From positions 1 through 64,000 of the forward strand of contig WNZI01000004.1 of assembly GCA_009728235.1 (NCBI GenBank): DNA of 64,000 bases, written 5' to 3'. Below are positions 1 to 9,657 of this stretch, one piece after another. The notes under the pieces were generated by a model. The model saw only the letters and a program-made list of their open reading frames with translations. It did not search any database and was not told where the DNA came from. A program made the position numbers and the translations under genes. Source of the stretch: Vibrio cholerae (GTDB lineage: Bacteria > Actinomycetota > Actinomycetes > Actinomycetales > Micrococcaceae). Each line of letters opens with the position of its first letter. Position 1 is the first letter of the stretch.

Positions 1-1
1 C

Positions 2-355
2 GCCCTGGCCGGAACCGTGGGCCTCGCTCGTCGGGTGGAGGCGAAGATCGCGGCGGCGCTGCCCTCCGACGCGCCGGTCTCGGTCGAGCCTGTTCCCGAA
101 GGGGACCGGTACGACGACGTCACCTCCACCGCCCTGCGGCTCGTCCTGTCCGACCGATCCGATCCCGGCGCGGTGACGGCTGCCGTCTGCGCTGCGGGAT
201 TCCCACGGGTGTCCGCCCCGGGCCCGGGTACTCCGGTCGATCCTGTCGGTGGTGTGGCCGGCGCGCACGCCGGCGATGGCTGGATGATCCATCGAGGCGC
301 GGATCCGGCGACCACCGTGACCCTGCACCTGGGCCGTGCTGCTCCGAAGGGGTAG
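2..355 (+). CDS. coaE: C-terminal end of dephospho-CoA kinase with GrpB-like tail (partial)
   Basis: The gene is cut by the window start; only about 117 codons remain and end in TAG at 353-355. The visible part has no kinase motifs. Its end (FP..., then W-x-x-HRGADP and a VTLHL stretch) resembles the UPF0157/GrpB-type domain that many actinobacterial CoaE proteins carry after the kinase domain. Position directly upstream of uvrB is where coaE lies in Micrococcaceae. CoaE makes the last step of coenzyme A synthesis, phosphorylating dephospho-CoA. The call rests on this weak tail similarity and on synteny; a stand-alone GrpB-family protein is the alternative. Confidence 0.55.
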   Translation, partial: ALAGTVGLARRVEAKIAAALPSDAPVSVEPVPEGDRYDDVTSTALRLVLSDRSDPGAVTAAVCAAGFPRVSAPGPGTPVDPVGGVAGAHAGDGWMIHRGADPATTVTLHLGRAAPKG

Positions 356-422
356 CGCCGGGCGCCCATCCAACGCCTTTCAGCCCCCAGCTAATCCGAG
401 GGGAAGTGTCGGAGGCAGGGGC

Positions 423-428
423 TACCGT
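423..428 (+). promoter_or_regulatory. Candidate -10 hexamer for leaderless uvrB
   Basis: TACCGT ends exactly 6 nt before the ATG at 435, which would place the transcription start on or next to the start codon. No Shine-Dalgarno sequence fits the ATG. No clear -35 or LexA site is visible here. Confidence 0.4.
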
Positions 429-434
429 TAAGCC

Positions 435-2510
435 ATGAGTCTTGCGCAGGATATCAAGCGTGTCGTGGCCCCGTTCGAGGTCATCAGCGAGTACACGCCG
501 GCGGGCGATCAGCCGACCGCCATCAAGGAACTCGCCGAGCGGATCAACGCCGGAGAGAAGGACGTCGTCCTCCTGGGAGCCACCGGAACCGGCAAGAGCG
601 CGACGACGGCCTGGCTCATCGAGCAGGTACAGCGCCCCACGCTGGTCATGGTGCAGAACAAGACACTCGCGGCGCAGCTCGCGAACGAGTTCCGGGAGCT
701 GCTGCCCAACAACGCCGTCGAGTACTTCGTCTCGTACTACGACTACTACCAGCCCGAGGCCTACGTCCCGCAGACGGACACCTTCATCGAGAAGGACTCC
801 TCCATCAACGAGGAGGTCGAGCGGCTGCGGCACTCCGCCACCAACGCGTTGCTGACACGCCGCGACGTGATCGTCGTCGCCACCGTCTCCTGCATCTACG
901 GGCTGGGTACTCCCGAGGAGTACATCAACAAGATGGTCACGCTCCGCCGGGGGGACCAGATGAACCGGGACGATCTCCTGCGGCAGTTCGTCGGCATGCA
1001 GTACACGCGCAACGACATCGACTTCCACCGCGGCACGTTCCGTGTGCGGGGGGACACCGTGGAGATCATCCCGATGTACGAGGAGCACGCGCTGCGCATC
1101 GAGTTCTTCGGTGACGAGGTGGAGAACATCTACACCCTCGATCCGCTGACGGGCAACGTCATCCGGGAGGAGGAGGAGATGTACGTCTTCCCGGCCTCGC
1201 ACTACGTCGCGGGCCAGGACCGCATGACGCGGGCCATCAAGGACATCGAGGACGAGCTGCAGCAGCGGCTGGCCGAACTCGAATCGCAGAACAAGCTCGT
1301 CGAGGCGCAACGGCTCCGCATGCGCGTGACCTACGACCTCGAGATGATGCAGCAGATGGGATTCTGCAACGGCATCGAGAACTATTCGCGTCATATCGAC
1401 GGACGGGGACCGGCATCGGCCCCGCACTGCCTGCTGGACTACTTCCCCGACGACTTCCTGCTGGTGGTGGACGAGTCCCACGTGACCATCCCGCAGATCG
1501 GCGCGATGTACGAGGGCGACTCCTCGCGGAAGCGGACCCTGGTGGACCACGGGTTCAGGTTGCCCTCCGCGATGGACAACAGGCCGCTGAAGTGGGACGA
1601 GTTCCAGGACCGCATCGGGCAGACCGTCTACCTGTCGGCCACACCGGGCAAGTACGAGCTGGGCAAGGCGGACGGCTACGTCCAGCAGATCATCCGCCCG
1701 ACGGGCCTCATCGATCCCGAGGTGGTCGTCAAGCCGTCGAAGGGCCAGATCGACGACCTCCTGGGGGAGATCCGGAAGCGTGTCGAGCTCAACGAGCGCG
1801 TGCTGGTGACAACCCTGACCAAGCGCATGTCCGAGGACCTCACCGGATACCTGCTCGAGCACGGGGTGAAGGTCGAGTACCTTCACTCGGACGTGGACAC
1901 CCTGAGGCGCGTCGAACTCCTCCGTGAACTGCGGATGGGCACCTTCGACGTGCTGGTGGGTATCAACCTGCTGCGCGAGGGACTGGACCTTCCCGAGGTG
2001 TCGCTCGTGAGCATTCTCGACGCCGACAAGGAGGGGTTCCTCAGGAGCACGACCTCCCTGATCCAGACCATCGGCCGTGCAGCCCGAAACGTGTCGGGCG
2101 AGGTTCACATGTACGCCGACCGCATCACCGATTCGATGGAACGTGCCATCGACGAGACGAACCGTCGCCGTGCCATCCAGGTGGCGCACAACCTGGAGCA
2201 CGGAATCGATCCCACTCCGCTGAGGAAGCGGATCGCGGACATCACCGACACGATCAACCGCGAGGACGCCGACACCCGAGCACTCCTCGAAGAGGCCGGC
2301 AAGAGCCGCCGCCCGAAGAAGGGCGCGGGTCGTCACGAGGGTCTGGCATCGGTTCCCGCCGAGGACCTGACGGACCTGATCCAGCAGCTGACCGACCAGA
2401 TGCACGCGGCCGCAGCCGAACTGCAGTTCGAACTGGCCGGACGGCTGCGCGACGAGGTGGGGGATCTGAAGAAGGAACTACGGCAGATGCAGTCGGCGGG
2501 TCACGCCTGA
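435..2510 (+). CDS. uvrB: UvrABC excinuclease subunit B
   Basis: UvrB is the damage-verifying helicase-like subunit of nucleotide excision repair; UvrA loads it on DNA and UvrC then incises. The 691-residue product has the usual family length. Walker A GATGTGKS is at residues 48-55, the beta-hairpin region ([13 protein letters not shown]) at about 101-113, helicase motifs V and VI ([22 protein letters not shown]) in the C-terminal half, and a UVR motif that binds UvrC in the last 50 residues. The ATG was chosen because the family N-terminus starts there and a -10-like TACCGT lies 6 nt upstream. uvrA and uvrC lie 8 and 12 kb downstream on the same strand. Confidence 0.98.
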   Translation: MSLAQDIKRVVAPFEVISEYTPAGDQPTAIKELAERINAGEKDVVLLGATGTGKSATTAWLIEQVQRPTLVMVQNKTLAAQLANEFRELLPNNAVEYFVSYYDYYQPEAYVPQTDTFIEKDSSINEEVERLRHSATNALLTRRDVIVVATVSCIYGLGTPEEYINKMVTLRRGDQMNRDDLLRQFVGMQYTRNDIDFHRGTFRVRGDTVEIIPMYEEHALRIEFFGDEVENIYTLDPLTGNVIREEEEMYVFPASHYVAGQDRMTRAIKDIEDELQQRLAELESQNKLVEAQRLRMRVTYDLEMMQQMGFCNGIENYSRHIDGRGPASAPHCLLDYFPDDFLLVVDESHVTIPQIGAMYEGDSSRKRTLVDHGFRLPSAMDNRPLKWDEFQDRIGQTVYLSATPGKYELGKADGYVQQIIRPTGLIDPEVVVKPSKGQIDDLLGEIRKRVELNERVLVTTLTKRMSEDLTGYLLEHGVKVEYLHSDVDTLRRVELLRELRMGTFDVLVGINLLREGLDLPEVSLVSILDADKEGFLRSTTSLIQTIGRAARNVSGEVHMYADRITDSMERAIDETNRRRAIQVAHNLEHGIDPTPLRKRIADITDTINREDADTRALLEEAGKSRRPKKGAGRHEGLASVPAEDLTDLIQQLTDQMHAAAAELQFELAGRLRDEVGDLKKELRQMQSAGHA

Positions 2511-2594
2511 CGGCTGCCGTCAAGAAGGCGGGCACCCGTGGGGCTATCGGGCGCGCGGGCGTCCGTCGTCTCCCTGCCGGGTACCATTGACCCA

Positions 2595-2699
2595 ACGTAG
2601 GGGAGTATCCCAAGTGCTACGGTCGTCAACACGCAGGGCATCGTTGCTCCGCCGGGCGTAGCGGTCTGTCGGCAATGAGCCGCGACGGAGAGACTTACG
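2595..2699 (+). promoter_or_regulatory. Manganese riboswitch (yybP-ykoY family)
   Basis: The leader of terC shows the conserved blocks of the yybP-ykoY aptamer in order: GGGGAGTA at 2600-2607, TCGTCAACA at 2623-2631, and GAGACTTACG at 2690-2699. The outer stem P1 can form between CGTAG (2596-2600) and TTACG (2695-2699). This family binds Mn2+ and controls Mn exporters and TerC-type proteins. The distance to the terC ATG is 31 nt, so control of ribosome access or of early termination is possible; no separate terminator is obvious between aptamer and gene. Confidence 0.82.
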
Positions 2700-2730
2700 G
2701 CAATCCACCGCATTCTCCGGAAGGTACTCC

Positions 2731-3813
2731 ATGCCCGCGCTACCCCTCTGGTTCGAGATCGGCACGTTCGTCGTGCTCGGTGTCATCCTGCTGTTCGACC
2801 TGCTGCTCGTGGTCAAGCGACCGCATGAGCCGTCCATGAAGGAGGCCGGCCTGTGGGTGACCTTCTACGTGGGCCTCGCGCTCGTCTTCGCGGCACTGAT
2901 GTTCGTGTTCACCGGAGCCGAGTACGGAGGACAGTTCGTCGCAGGCTGGATCACGGAGTACAGCCTGAGCATCGACAACCTGTTCGTCTTCATCATCATC
3001 ATGGCGCGCTTCTCGGTACCGAGGAAGTACCAGCAGGAAGTGCTCATGGTGGGCATCATCATCGCGCTGGTCCTCCGGGGCATCTTCATCGCCCTCGGGG
3101 CCGCTGTCATCGAGAACTTCAGCTGGATCTTCTACATCTTCGGCGCCTTCCTGCTCTACACGGCCTACAAGCAGGCCACTGATTCCGGGGAGGACGAGGA
3201 ACACGCGGGCGACAACAAGCTCATCACGAAGCTCAAGTCGGTCCTGCCGATGTCCGAGAACTACGACGGCAACAAGCTACGCACCGTCGTCGACGGCAAG
3301 AAGGTCTTCACGCCGATGCTCATCGTCTTCGTGACGATCGGCCTGACGGATCTGCTCTTCGCCGTGGACTCCATCCCCGCCATCTTCGGGCTCACCCAGA
3401 GTGCCTTCATCGTCTTCACCGCGAACATCTTCGCCCTGATGGGCCTCCGGCAGCTCTACTTCCTGCTCGGTGGCCTGATGACCCGCCTCATCTACCTCAA
3501 GCACGCGCTCTCCGTCATCCTGGCGTTCATCGGCGTCAAGCTGATCCTGCACGCCATGCACGTCAATGAACTGCTGTTCATCAACGGTGGGGAGCACATC
3601 GAGTGGGCACCCGAGATCCCGACCTTCGCGTCCCTGGCCGTGATCGTCGCGACGATCGTGGTCGCGGTGGTCGCCAGCCTGATCCGCTCGAGGGTCACGG
3701 ACAACGCGGCTGCGCGTGCCGATGCCTCGGGCGAGACGGCGGACGAGCCCGTCGTCGACGAGGGACTCGACCAGGCCGCCGGAGAAGCCGGCACCAAGGA
3801 CGCGCGCCACTAG
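2731..3813 (+). CDS. TerC family integral membrane protein (probable Mn export)
   Basis: A 360-residue polytopic membrane protein of the TerC (Alx/YceF-type) family. Family features seen are the SIDNLFVF motif around residue 80 and the second acidic motif TDLLFAVDSIPAIF around residue 205, both inside hydrophobic helices, with seven to nine likely transmembrane segments. The last 40 residues are a polar, acidic cytoplasmic tail. TerC proteins have been linked to manganese efflux and to metalation of exported enzymes. The manganese riboswitch in the leader supports a manganese role; older tellurium-resistance labels are less likely. The gene stands alone, with a strong terminator after it. Confidence 0.93.
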   Translation: MPALPLWFEIGTFVVLGVILLFDLLLVVKRPHEPSMKEAGLWVTFYVGLALVFAALMFVFTGAEYGGQFVAGWITEYSLSIDNLFVFIIIMARFSVPRKYQQEVLMVGIIIALVLRGIFIALGAAVIENFSWIFYIFGAFLLYTAYKQATDSGEDEEHAGDNKLITKLKSVLPMSENYDGNKLRTVVDGKKVFTPMLIVFVTIGLTDLLFAVDSIPAIFGLTQSAFIVFTANIFALMGLRQLYFLLGGLMTRLIYLKHALSVILAFIGVKLILHAMHVNELLFINGGEHIEWAPEIPTFASLAVIVATIVVAVVASLIRSRVTDNAAARADASGETADEPVVDEGLDQAAGEAGTKDARH

Positions 3814-3845
3814 CGGTCCACCGACCCCGCCGGGAGCTGCGGGAA

Positions 3846-3885
3846 GCAGGAAGGGACCCCGCATCCGTGCGGGGTCCCTTCCTGC
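3846..3885. terminator. Rho-independent terminator, bidirectional
   Basis: A perfect 17-bp inverted repeat, GCAGGAAGGGACCCCGC and its complement, with a 6-nt loop (ATCCGT). It lies between convergent terC and the proline iminopeptidase gene, so it can serve both. Confidence 0.9.
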
Positions 3886-3979
3886 ATCAGGAGTGGGCGC
3901 GCCCACCGGGAGGGTCCTGAACTCCGGAGGCCTGCGGGGACGACACTGCGTCACCCTCGGTTCCTGCAGGGCGAACCGA

Positions 3980-5342
3980 TCACCTCCGCGTCATGGACAG
4001 CAGCCGCTGGAAGATCGCCTCGCCGTCGTCCGCGATGCCGTCGTGGTGGAACTCGTCCGTCTCCCACACCTCGAGGTTGCGCACGGCCGCCGCCGTGGCC
4101 AGCGAGAGGTCCCGGTCGACGTAGATGTCGTGGCGGTAGACCGCAGCGGCGACGGGAACCGTGTTCGTCGCCAGCACATCCCGGTCGTAGAGGCGGCTCC
4201 AATCCTTTTTCTCCGCGAGGACATGTGCCACCGTCCGGAGCGGACCGAGCGCCGGATCCTCGTCGAAGTACCACGGATACACCATCTCACCCGTCAGCAG
4301 GAGCTGTTCGGCATCGGGACGGAACTGCGGGTACTCCTCGAGGACGCGCCGGGCGGACCACGACGACGCCGTCCCCTGGCAGTAGATGGACTCGTGGAGC
4401 AGGGCGTACAACGGCTGCGACGCACGGCTGACGATGGCCTGGACCTGTTCCAGGAAGGCTGCCGAGAGGCGCGGCCCGTCCACCGCGGTCACGAAGGCGT
4501 CCTCGAGCAGGTAGTGCAGGCCATGGACCCTCGTGTTGCCTCCGAGCAGCGACCCGACCATCTGGAACCGCCGCACGGTGAGCCGCTCACCGCTCGGAAG
4601 CCGCTCGTCGACCTCCCGGAGATGCCGGGCGATCCGGTTCACGAGGTCGCGGTCCTCGGGATACCACCCGAAGTACTCCTGGTTGCGTTCCTGGACACGC
4701 GCGAACGTCGCGCGGTAGACCTCGTCGGGGTGCCCCGTCAGCGGTGCGAGCCCGCCGGTGATCAGCGCCCGTTCGATGCTGCGGGGCCGAGGACAGGTAG
4801 GTGAGGGTGCAGAAGCCGCCGTAGCTCTGCCCGAAGACGGTCCATGGGCCGCTCCCGAGCCGGGTCCGGATGAGCTCGGCGTCCGCGACGATCGAGTCGG
4901 CCCGGAAGTGGGTCAGGTAGTCCGCCTGGCTTTCGGGGGTCGCCGCGGAGTCGAGCGTCGTGGCGTCGGCGGGGGTCGACAGCCCGGTGCCGCGCTGGTC
5001 GAGCATCAGGATCCGGAACTGTCGAGCCGCTGCCTTCATCCACCCGCCGAGCTGCGTCACGCGGACACCCCGTCCGCCAGGTCCACCCTGCAGGAACACC
5101 AGCCAGGGTAGGCCGCTGACGTCGGCGTCGGCGTGCTCCAGCGAGGTGTACTCGCGGGCGAAGACGTCGATCAGGTCCGACGACGGATCGGCGTGGTCCA
5201 GTGGCACGCTGAACCGGTGGGGCGTGGCCCGCAGCCCTCGCATGGCGACCGTTTTGCCGACGACGTGCCCGTCGTCCCCGGGGTCGCCGGACCCGTGATC
5301 CGGGTGCTCGTCGTCAACATGCCGAGCTGCGTCGCGCCTCAC
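3980..5342 (-). pseudogene. pip: Proline iminopeptidase (alpha/beta hydrolase, S33), frameshifted
   Basis: Two adjacent reading frames together encode one S33 prolyl aminopeptidase of about 450 residues. The first frame (from 5342 to about 4785) holds the oxyanion region GGPGGRG, the DQRGTGLS motif and the nucleophile elbow GQSYGGF. The second (about 4783 to 3980) continues with RALITGGLAP and the long cap and C-terminal part ending NLEVWETDEFHHDG, which carries the expected late Asp/His region. The break falls at a GGGG run (plus-strand 4783-4786); removing one G restores one frame. The GTG at 5342 overlaps the stop of the acetyltransferase gene; an in-frame ATG at 5243 is an alternative start. 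The enzyme releases N-terminal proline from peptides. The indel could be real or a sequencing error. Confidence 0.85.
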
Positions 5343-5815
5343 CGGGCAGCGACGGCGGCGAGGGCGTCACCGGTCAGCCTGAAGGTGCTCCACTCGGACT
5401 GTGGGCGGGCGCCGAGGCTCTCGTAGAAGCGGATCGAGGGCTCGTTCCAGTTCAGGACGGACCATTCGACGCGCGCGTAGCCACGCTCGGCAGCGATCTT
5501 CGCGAGCTGCGAGAGCAGGGCCGTGCCGTGGCCCGCGCCGCGCGCCTGCGGGCGCACGTACAGGTCCTCCAGGTGGATGCCGTTCACCCCTTCCCACGTG
5601 GAGTAGTTCAGGAACCAGAGGGCGAAGCCCTGGACCTCCCCTTGGTCCTCCGCGACGTGCGCGTAGATGGTGGGCCGTTGGCCGAACAACGCCTCCTCGA
5701 GCGAGTCGACCGTCGTCCTCACCGCATCCGGTTCCCGCTCGTAGATCGCGAGGTCGTGGATGAGCTGGAGGATGACCGGAACGTCGGCCTGCCGTGCTTC
5801 CCGAATCGTAGACAT
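5339..5815 (-). CDS. GNAT family N-acetyltransferase (diamine acetyltransferase-like)
   Basis: The 158-residue product is a complete GNAT fold: IREA at the N-terminus, LEDLYVRP (beta 4), the acetyl-CoA loop ARGAGHG at about residues 94-100, and a C-terminal NWNEPSIRFYESLGA. This pattern is typical of the spermidine/spermine and thialysine acetyltransferase branch, so a small polyamine-like amine is a reasonable but unproven acceptor. A TAGGCT hexamer (5822-5827) ends 6 nt before the ATG, suggesting a leaderless message. The stop overlaps the GTG start of the downstream iminopeptidase, so the two are probably translationally coupled. Confidence 0.88.
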   Translation of the reverse strand: MSTIREARQADVPVILQLIHDLAIYEREPDAVRTTVDSLEEALFGQRPTIYAHVAEDQGEVQGFALWFLNYSTWEGVNGIHLEDLYVRPQARGAGHGTALLSQLAKIAAERGYARVEWSVLNWNEPSIRFYESLGARPQSEWSTFRLTGDALAAVAAR

Positions 5816-5876
5816 GACCCCAGCCTAGCGAGGGAGGCTGCGCCACTGCGACGCGATGCACCTGCCGGACGGGGGC

Positions 5877-8420
5877 TCAGGCCGCGACCGGTGCCCCGAC
5901 CCCGAGGATCCTGACGACAGGGGTGCCGGCCTCATCCGATGCCGCGAGGTCGATCTCCGCGTTGATGCCCCAGTCGTTGTTGCCCTCCGGGTCCTTGAGG
6001 ATCTGGCGCACCCTCCACCTGCCGGGGACCTTGGTGATCAGCAGCAGGTCGGGCCCGCGGGCGTCCGGTCCGTCGTCGATGTCCTCGTAGTCCCCGAAGT
6101 ACCCGTCCATCGCCTCCGCCCAGCGCTCCGCGGTCCAGCCGGAGCCGGCGTCGAGCGAGCCGAGCCGCTCGTCCTGCTCATCGGCGAACAGCTTCACGCG
6201 CTGGAACAGTTCGTTGCGCACCATCACGCGGAAGGCGCGTTCGTTCGAGGTGACCGACGGCGGTTCCTCCGGCAACTCGACGACATCAGCCGCAGCACCG
6301 GCGGCTATTCCGGCGGACAGCTGCGTCCACTCGTCCAGCAGGCTGCTGTCCACCTGGCGGACGAGCTCACCGAGCCACTCCACGATGTCGCTGAGGTCCT
6401 CGCGAAGGGCCTCGACCGGCACGGTGTGACGCAGCGCCTTGTAGCAGTCGGCCAGGTACCGCAGCAGGATGCCCTCGGACCGCGTGAGCGCGTAGAAGGC
6501 CACGTACTCCCCGAAACTCATGGCGCGCTCGTACATGTCCCGCACCACCGATTTCGGCGCGAGCTCGAAGTCACCGAGCCAGGGGGCAGACGTCCGGTAG
6601 ACGTCGAAGGCCTGCTGGAGCAGTTCCTCCAGCGGCTTGGGGTACGTGACCTCCTCGAGCCGGGCCATCCGGGCGTCGTAGTCGATGCCCTCCGCCTTCA
6701 TCGCCGCGACGGCCTCGCCGCGCGCCTTCTTCTCCTGTGCGTTGAGCACCTGGCGGGGCTTCTCGAGGATCGCCTCGATGACGGACACGACGTCGAGCGC
6801 GTAGCCCGGCGCTGCTGGATCGAGGATCTCGAGGCTCGCGAGCGCGAACGGCGAGAGCGGCTGATTCAGTGCGAAGTTCGCCTGCAGGTGCACCTTGAGC
6901 CGGATCGAGCGACCGTCGGCATCGGGCTCGGGCAGTCTCTCGACGATCCCCGCGGTGACGAGCTCGCGGTAGATACCGATGGCACGGCGCATCAGCCGCA
7001 GCTGCGACGCCCGCGTCTCGTGGTTCTCCTCGAGCAGGCGCCTGGCAGCGGCGAACGGGTCCCCGGGGCGCTCGAGCAGGTTCAGCAGCATGGAGTGGCT
7101 CACCGAGAACGACGACGTCAGCGGGTCGGGGACGCTCTCGACGAGCCGCTCGTACGTCGGCTTGCCCCAGGAGACGAAGCCCTGCTGCGGCTTCTTCCGC
7201 ACCACCTGGCGCAGCTTCTTCTGGTCGTCGCCGAACTTGGAGACCGCCTTCGCCATCGCCTTGGCGTTCTCGACCACGTGCTCGGGCGCCTGTACGACGA
7301 CGGTCCCCGCGGTGTCGTAGCCGGCCCGCCCTGCCCGGCCCGAGATCTGGTGGAACTCGCGCGCGTTGAGCAGCCGCGTTCGGACGCCGTCGTACTTGCT
7401 GAGCGCGGTGAGGAGTACGGTCCGGATGGGGACATTGATACCTACGCCGAGGGTGTCGGTCCCGCAGATGACTTTCAGCAGACCGGCCTGTGCGAGCTGC
7501 TCGACGAGGCGCCGGTACTTGGGCAGCATGCCGGCATGGTGGACGCCGATGCCGTGCCGCACGAGCCGGTTCAGGGTCTTCCCGAAGCCCGAGGAGAACC
7601 GGAACGTCGCGATGAGCTCGGCGATGCGGTCCTTCTCCTCCCGCGTGCAGATGTTGACGCTCATGAGGTTCTGCGCGCGCTCGATCGCCTCGGCCTGGCT
7701 GAAGTGAACCACGTAGACCGGAGCCTGGCGCGTGGCGAGGAGTTCCTCGAGCGATTCCTGGATGGGCGTCTCGACGTAGTAGTAGTGCAGCGGGATCGGC
7801 CGTTCGACGGACGTGACGGTCGCGGTCGGGCGGCCCGTGCGGTCCGTGAGGTCCTTCTCGAAGCGCGTCACGTCGCCCAGGGTCGCCGACATCAGGAGGA
7901 ACTGTGCCTGCGGCAGCTCGAGCAGCGGAACCTGCCACGCCCATCCTCGCTGCGGGTCCGAGTAGAAGTGGAACTCGTCCATGACCACGGTGTCGACGTC
8001 GGCCAGCGCACCTTCCCGCAGGGCGAGGTTCGCGACGATCTCCGCGGTGCAGCAGATGATCGGGGCGTCCTGGTTCACGCCCGAGTCGCCGGTGATCATG
8101 CCCACGTTCTCCGGGCCGAAGATCTCGCACAGCGCGAAGAACTTCTCCGACACGAGGGCCTTGATCGGGGCTGTGTAGTAGCTTGTTCGTCCCTCGGCGA
8201 AGGACTTCAGGTGTGCGGCGATCGCCACGAGCGATTTCCCGGACCCCGTGGGCGTCGCGAGGATGACGTTGTTCCCCGAGACGAGCTCCATCGCAGCCTC
8301 GTCCTGCGCGGGGTACAGGGTCAGGCCACGGGACGACGTCCAGGCCGTGAAGGCCTCGTAGACGGCGTCCGCGGTGAGCCGTCCGTCGTCGTGCCGGGGC
8401 AGGTGCTCTTGGATCCTCAT
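5877..8420 (-). CDS. Ski2-like DEAD/DEAH-box helicase with DUF3516 C-terminus
   Basis: The 847-residue product is a superfamily 2 helicase. Walker A ATPTGSGKS lies at residues 55-63, a DEFH box at 148-151, SAT at 178-180 and motif VI QISGRAGRAGYD near residue 360. The C-terminal half, with conserved YPKPLEELLQQAFD and SVVRDMYERA stretches, corresponds to the DUF3516 region found in actinobacterial relatives of Ski2/Mtr4 helicases. Those eukaryotic relatives feed RNA to the exosome, so an RNA-processing role is likely but not shown. A TAGGCT box (8430-8435) lies 9 nt before the ATG. The tam remnant is divergent upstream. Confidence 0.93.
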   Translation of the reverse strand: MRIQEHLPRHDDGRLTADAVYEAFTAWTSSRGLTLYPAQDEAAMELVSGNNVILATPTGSGKSLVAIAAHLKSFAEGRTSYYTAPIKALVSEKFFALCEIFGPENVGMITGDSGVNQDAPIICCTAEIVANLALREGALADVDTVVMDEFHFYSDPQRGWAWQVPLLELPQAQFLLMSATLGDVTRFEKDLTDRTGRPTATVTSVERPIPLHYYYVETPIQESLEELLATRQAPVYVVHFSQAEAIERAQNLMSVNICTREEKDRIAELIATFRFSSGFGKTLNRLVRHGIGVHHAGMLPKYRRLVEQLAQAGLLKVICGTDTLGVGINVPIRTVLLTALSKYDGVRTRLLNAREFHQISGRAGRAGYDTAGTVVVQAPEHVVENAKAMAKAVSKFGDDQKKLRQVVRKKPQQGFVSWGKPTYERLVESVPDPLTSSFSVSHSMLLNLLERPGDPFAAARRLLEENHETRASQLRLMRRAIGIYRELVTAGIVERLPEPDADGRSIRLKVHLQANFALNQPLSPFALASLEILDPAAPGYALDVVSVIEAILEKPRQVLNAQEKKARGEAVAAMKAEGIDYDARMARLEEVTYPKPLEELLQQAFDVYRTSAPWLGDFELAPKSVVRDMYERAMSFGEYVAFYALTRSEGILLRYLADCYKALRHTVPVEALREDLSDIVEWLGELVRQVDSSLLDEWTQLSAGIAAGAAADVVELPEEPPSVTSNERAFRVMVRNELFQRVKLFADEQDERLGSLDAGSGWTAERWAEAMDGYFGDYEDIDDGPDARGPDLLLITKVPGRWRVRQILKDPEGNNDWGINAEIDLAASDEAGTPVVRILGVGAPVAA

Positions 8421-8469
8421 GATCCTTTCAGCCTACCGGTGCGGGTGGGCCCGGGGTCAGGGTGGAGCC

Positions 8470-8803
8470 ATGCGCTGGGATCCGGGCCAGTACGCCCTCC
8501 ATGCGGGCCGGCACGACGCCGTGCGGGAGCCCTCCGAGTACCTGGGGCTCCTGCTGTCCGCCGGGCTTGTCGCAGACGTCTGGGGGACGACGTACCAGCA
8601 GGCGCTGGCGGGGGAGGATGCCGTCCTGGACTGGGTGCGCGGTACGGGGCCTCCGCCCGGTCCCCGAAACCCTGTCCGAGGAGGAGGGCGAGGAGTTCGA
8701 GGCAGGCTACGGTGCCCTGTCGAGGAGGGCCTACCCGCGCGGGCAGTACGGGACGGTGTTCGGCTTCCGCCGCATCGTCGCCGTCGGGCACCGGGCCTCC
8801 TGA
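8470..8803 (+). pseudogene. tam: Trans-aconitate 2-methyltransferase remnant (internal deletion plus frameshift)
   Basis: Two frames join into a short protein that starts like Tam (MRWDPGQY) and then jumps to the C-terminal third of the family: REPSEYLGLLLSAG, VWGTTYQQ and DWVRGTG, followed in the next frame by LRPVPETLSEEE, AYPRGQYG and FGFRRIVAVGHR. The whole SAM-binding Rossmann domain, some 150 residues, is missing. The frame change sits at a GGGG run (8646-8649), where removing one G makes DWVRGTGLRP continuous as in the family. Without the catalytic domain it cannot methylate trans-aconitate. It ends 13 nt before the stop of the convergent hydrolase gene. Confidence 0.85.
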
Positions 8804-8816
8804 CCACGGGGCCGGA

Positions 8817-9454
8817 CTACCAGCCGCGCTGCTTCCATTCCTCGAGCGAGCCGCGCTCGGCTCCGAGGGTCGTGCCGCTCCCGTGCCCGGGGTGCACCAG
8901 CGTGTCGTCGGGCAGGGCGTCGAAGATCCGCGCCACGACGTCGCTGTAGAGGGAGGCGAAACGGTCCGGATCGCCCTGCGTGTTGCCGAGGCACCCGGGA
9001 ACAGTGAATCACCGGTGAACAGGTGCGCGGGTCCGTGCGGGTCGCGATACAGCAGCGCGATGGATCCGGGAGTGTGGCCCCGGAGCTGGATGGCCTCGAG
9101 CTGGAAACCCTCGAAGGAACCGATGTCCTGGTGCCGCAGAACCACGTCCGTCGGCACCGCGATGTCCGGGACGTCCTCCTGGCCGGCCGCGGTCCGGGCA
9201 TGCGTGGCCTCCCTGACTTCGGCCAGTGCGCGCACGTGGTCCCAGTGGGAATGCGTGGTGACGATGAGGGCGAGCCTCGCCTCGGCGTCCGTGTCCTCCT
9301 GCGCATCGGCGATCAGGGAGAGGATGGCGGGTGCGTCGTCCGCCGCGTCGATCAGGACCTGCGCGCCACTGGACCTGGACGTCAGCAGGTAGACGTTGTT
9401 GTCCATCTCGGAGACGGAGGCGCTGCGGATGGTCACTTCGGCGAGGTCATGCAT
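8817..9454 (-). pseudogene. MBL-fold metallo-hydrolase, frameshifted
   Basis: A beta-lactamase-fold hydrolase of about 212 residues, read in two frames. The first part has the metal-binding THSHWDH motif and TGDSLFPG. The second, after about 8992, continues GNTQGDPDRF, HPGHG with the late metal histidine, and EEWKQRGW before TAG at 8817-8819. The family usually reads FPGG(V/L)GNT, so one base (a C on the plus strand at about 8992) seems to be missing. Such proteins are glyoxalase II-like; the substrate cannot be told. TAGACT (9461-9466) ends 6 nt before the ATG, so the message may be leaderless. Confidence 0.85.
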
Positions 9455-9657
9455 GGAGCCAGTCTAGGCAGACCTGCGCAGGAATCGGGTCGGGCGGCCG
9501 GGCCGTGCGGACGGCCGATGCTGACCGAGGGCCGCCGCGCGCCGGTGTGTGCGGGCCGCTCGCCGCCCTGGAGGACGCTCGCGGCGCGGCCTGTACAGTT
9601 CTGGGGAACAGGAATCGACAGGGTGGCCGGTGCGGTCACCGAGCGAAGGGCGGGCGC

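Noticed and set aside
120..2405. 761-codon open frame on the minus strand
   Set aside because: It is the antisense of uvrB, whose plus-strand product is fully conserved; the minus translation is an Asp/Val/Leu/Arg-rich shadow typical of high-GC DNA.
5856..9392. 1178-codon open frame on the plus strand
   Set aside because: Antisense of the Ski2-like helicase and hydrolase genes; no domain visible and composition is that of a GC shadow.
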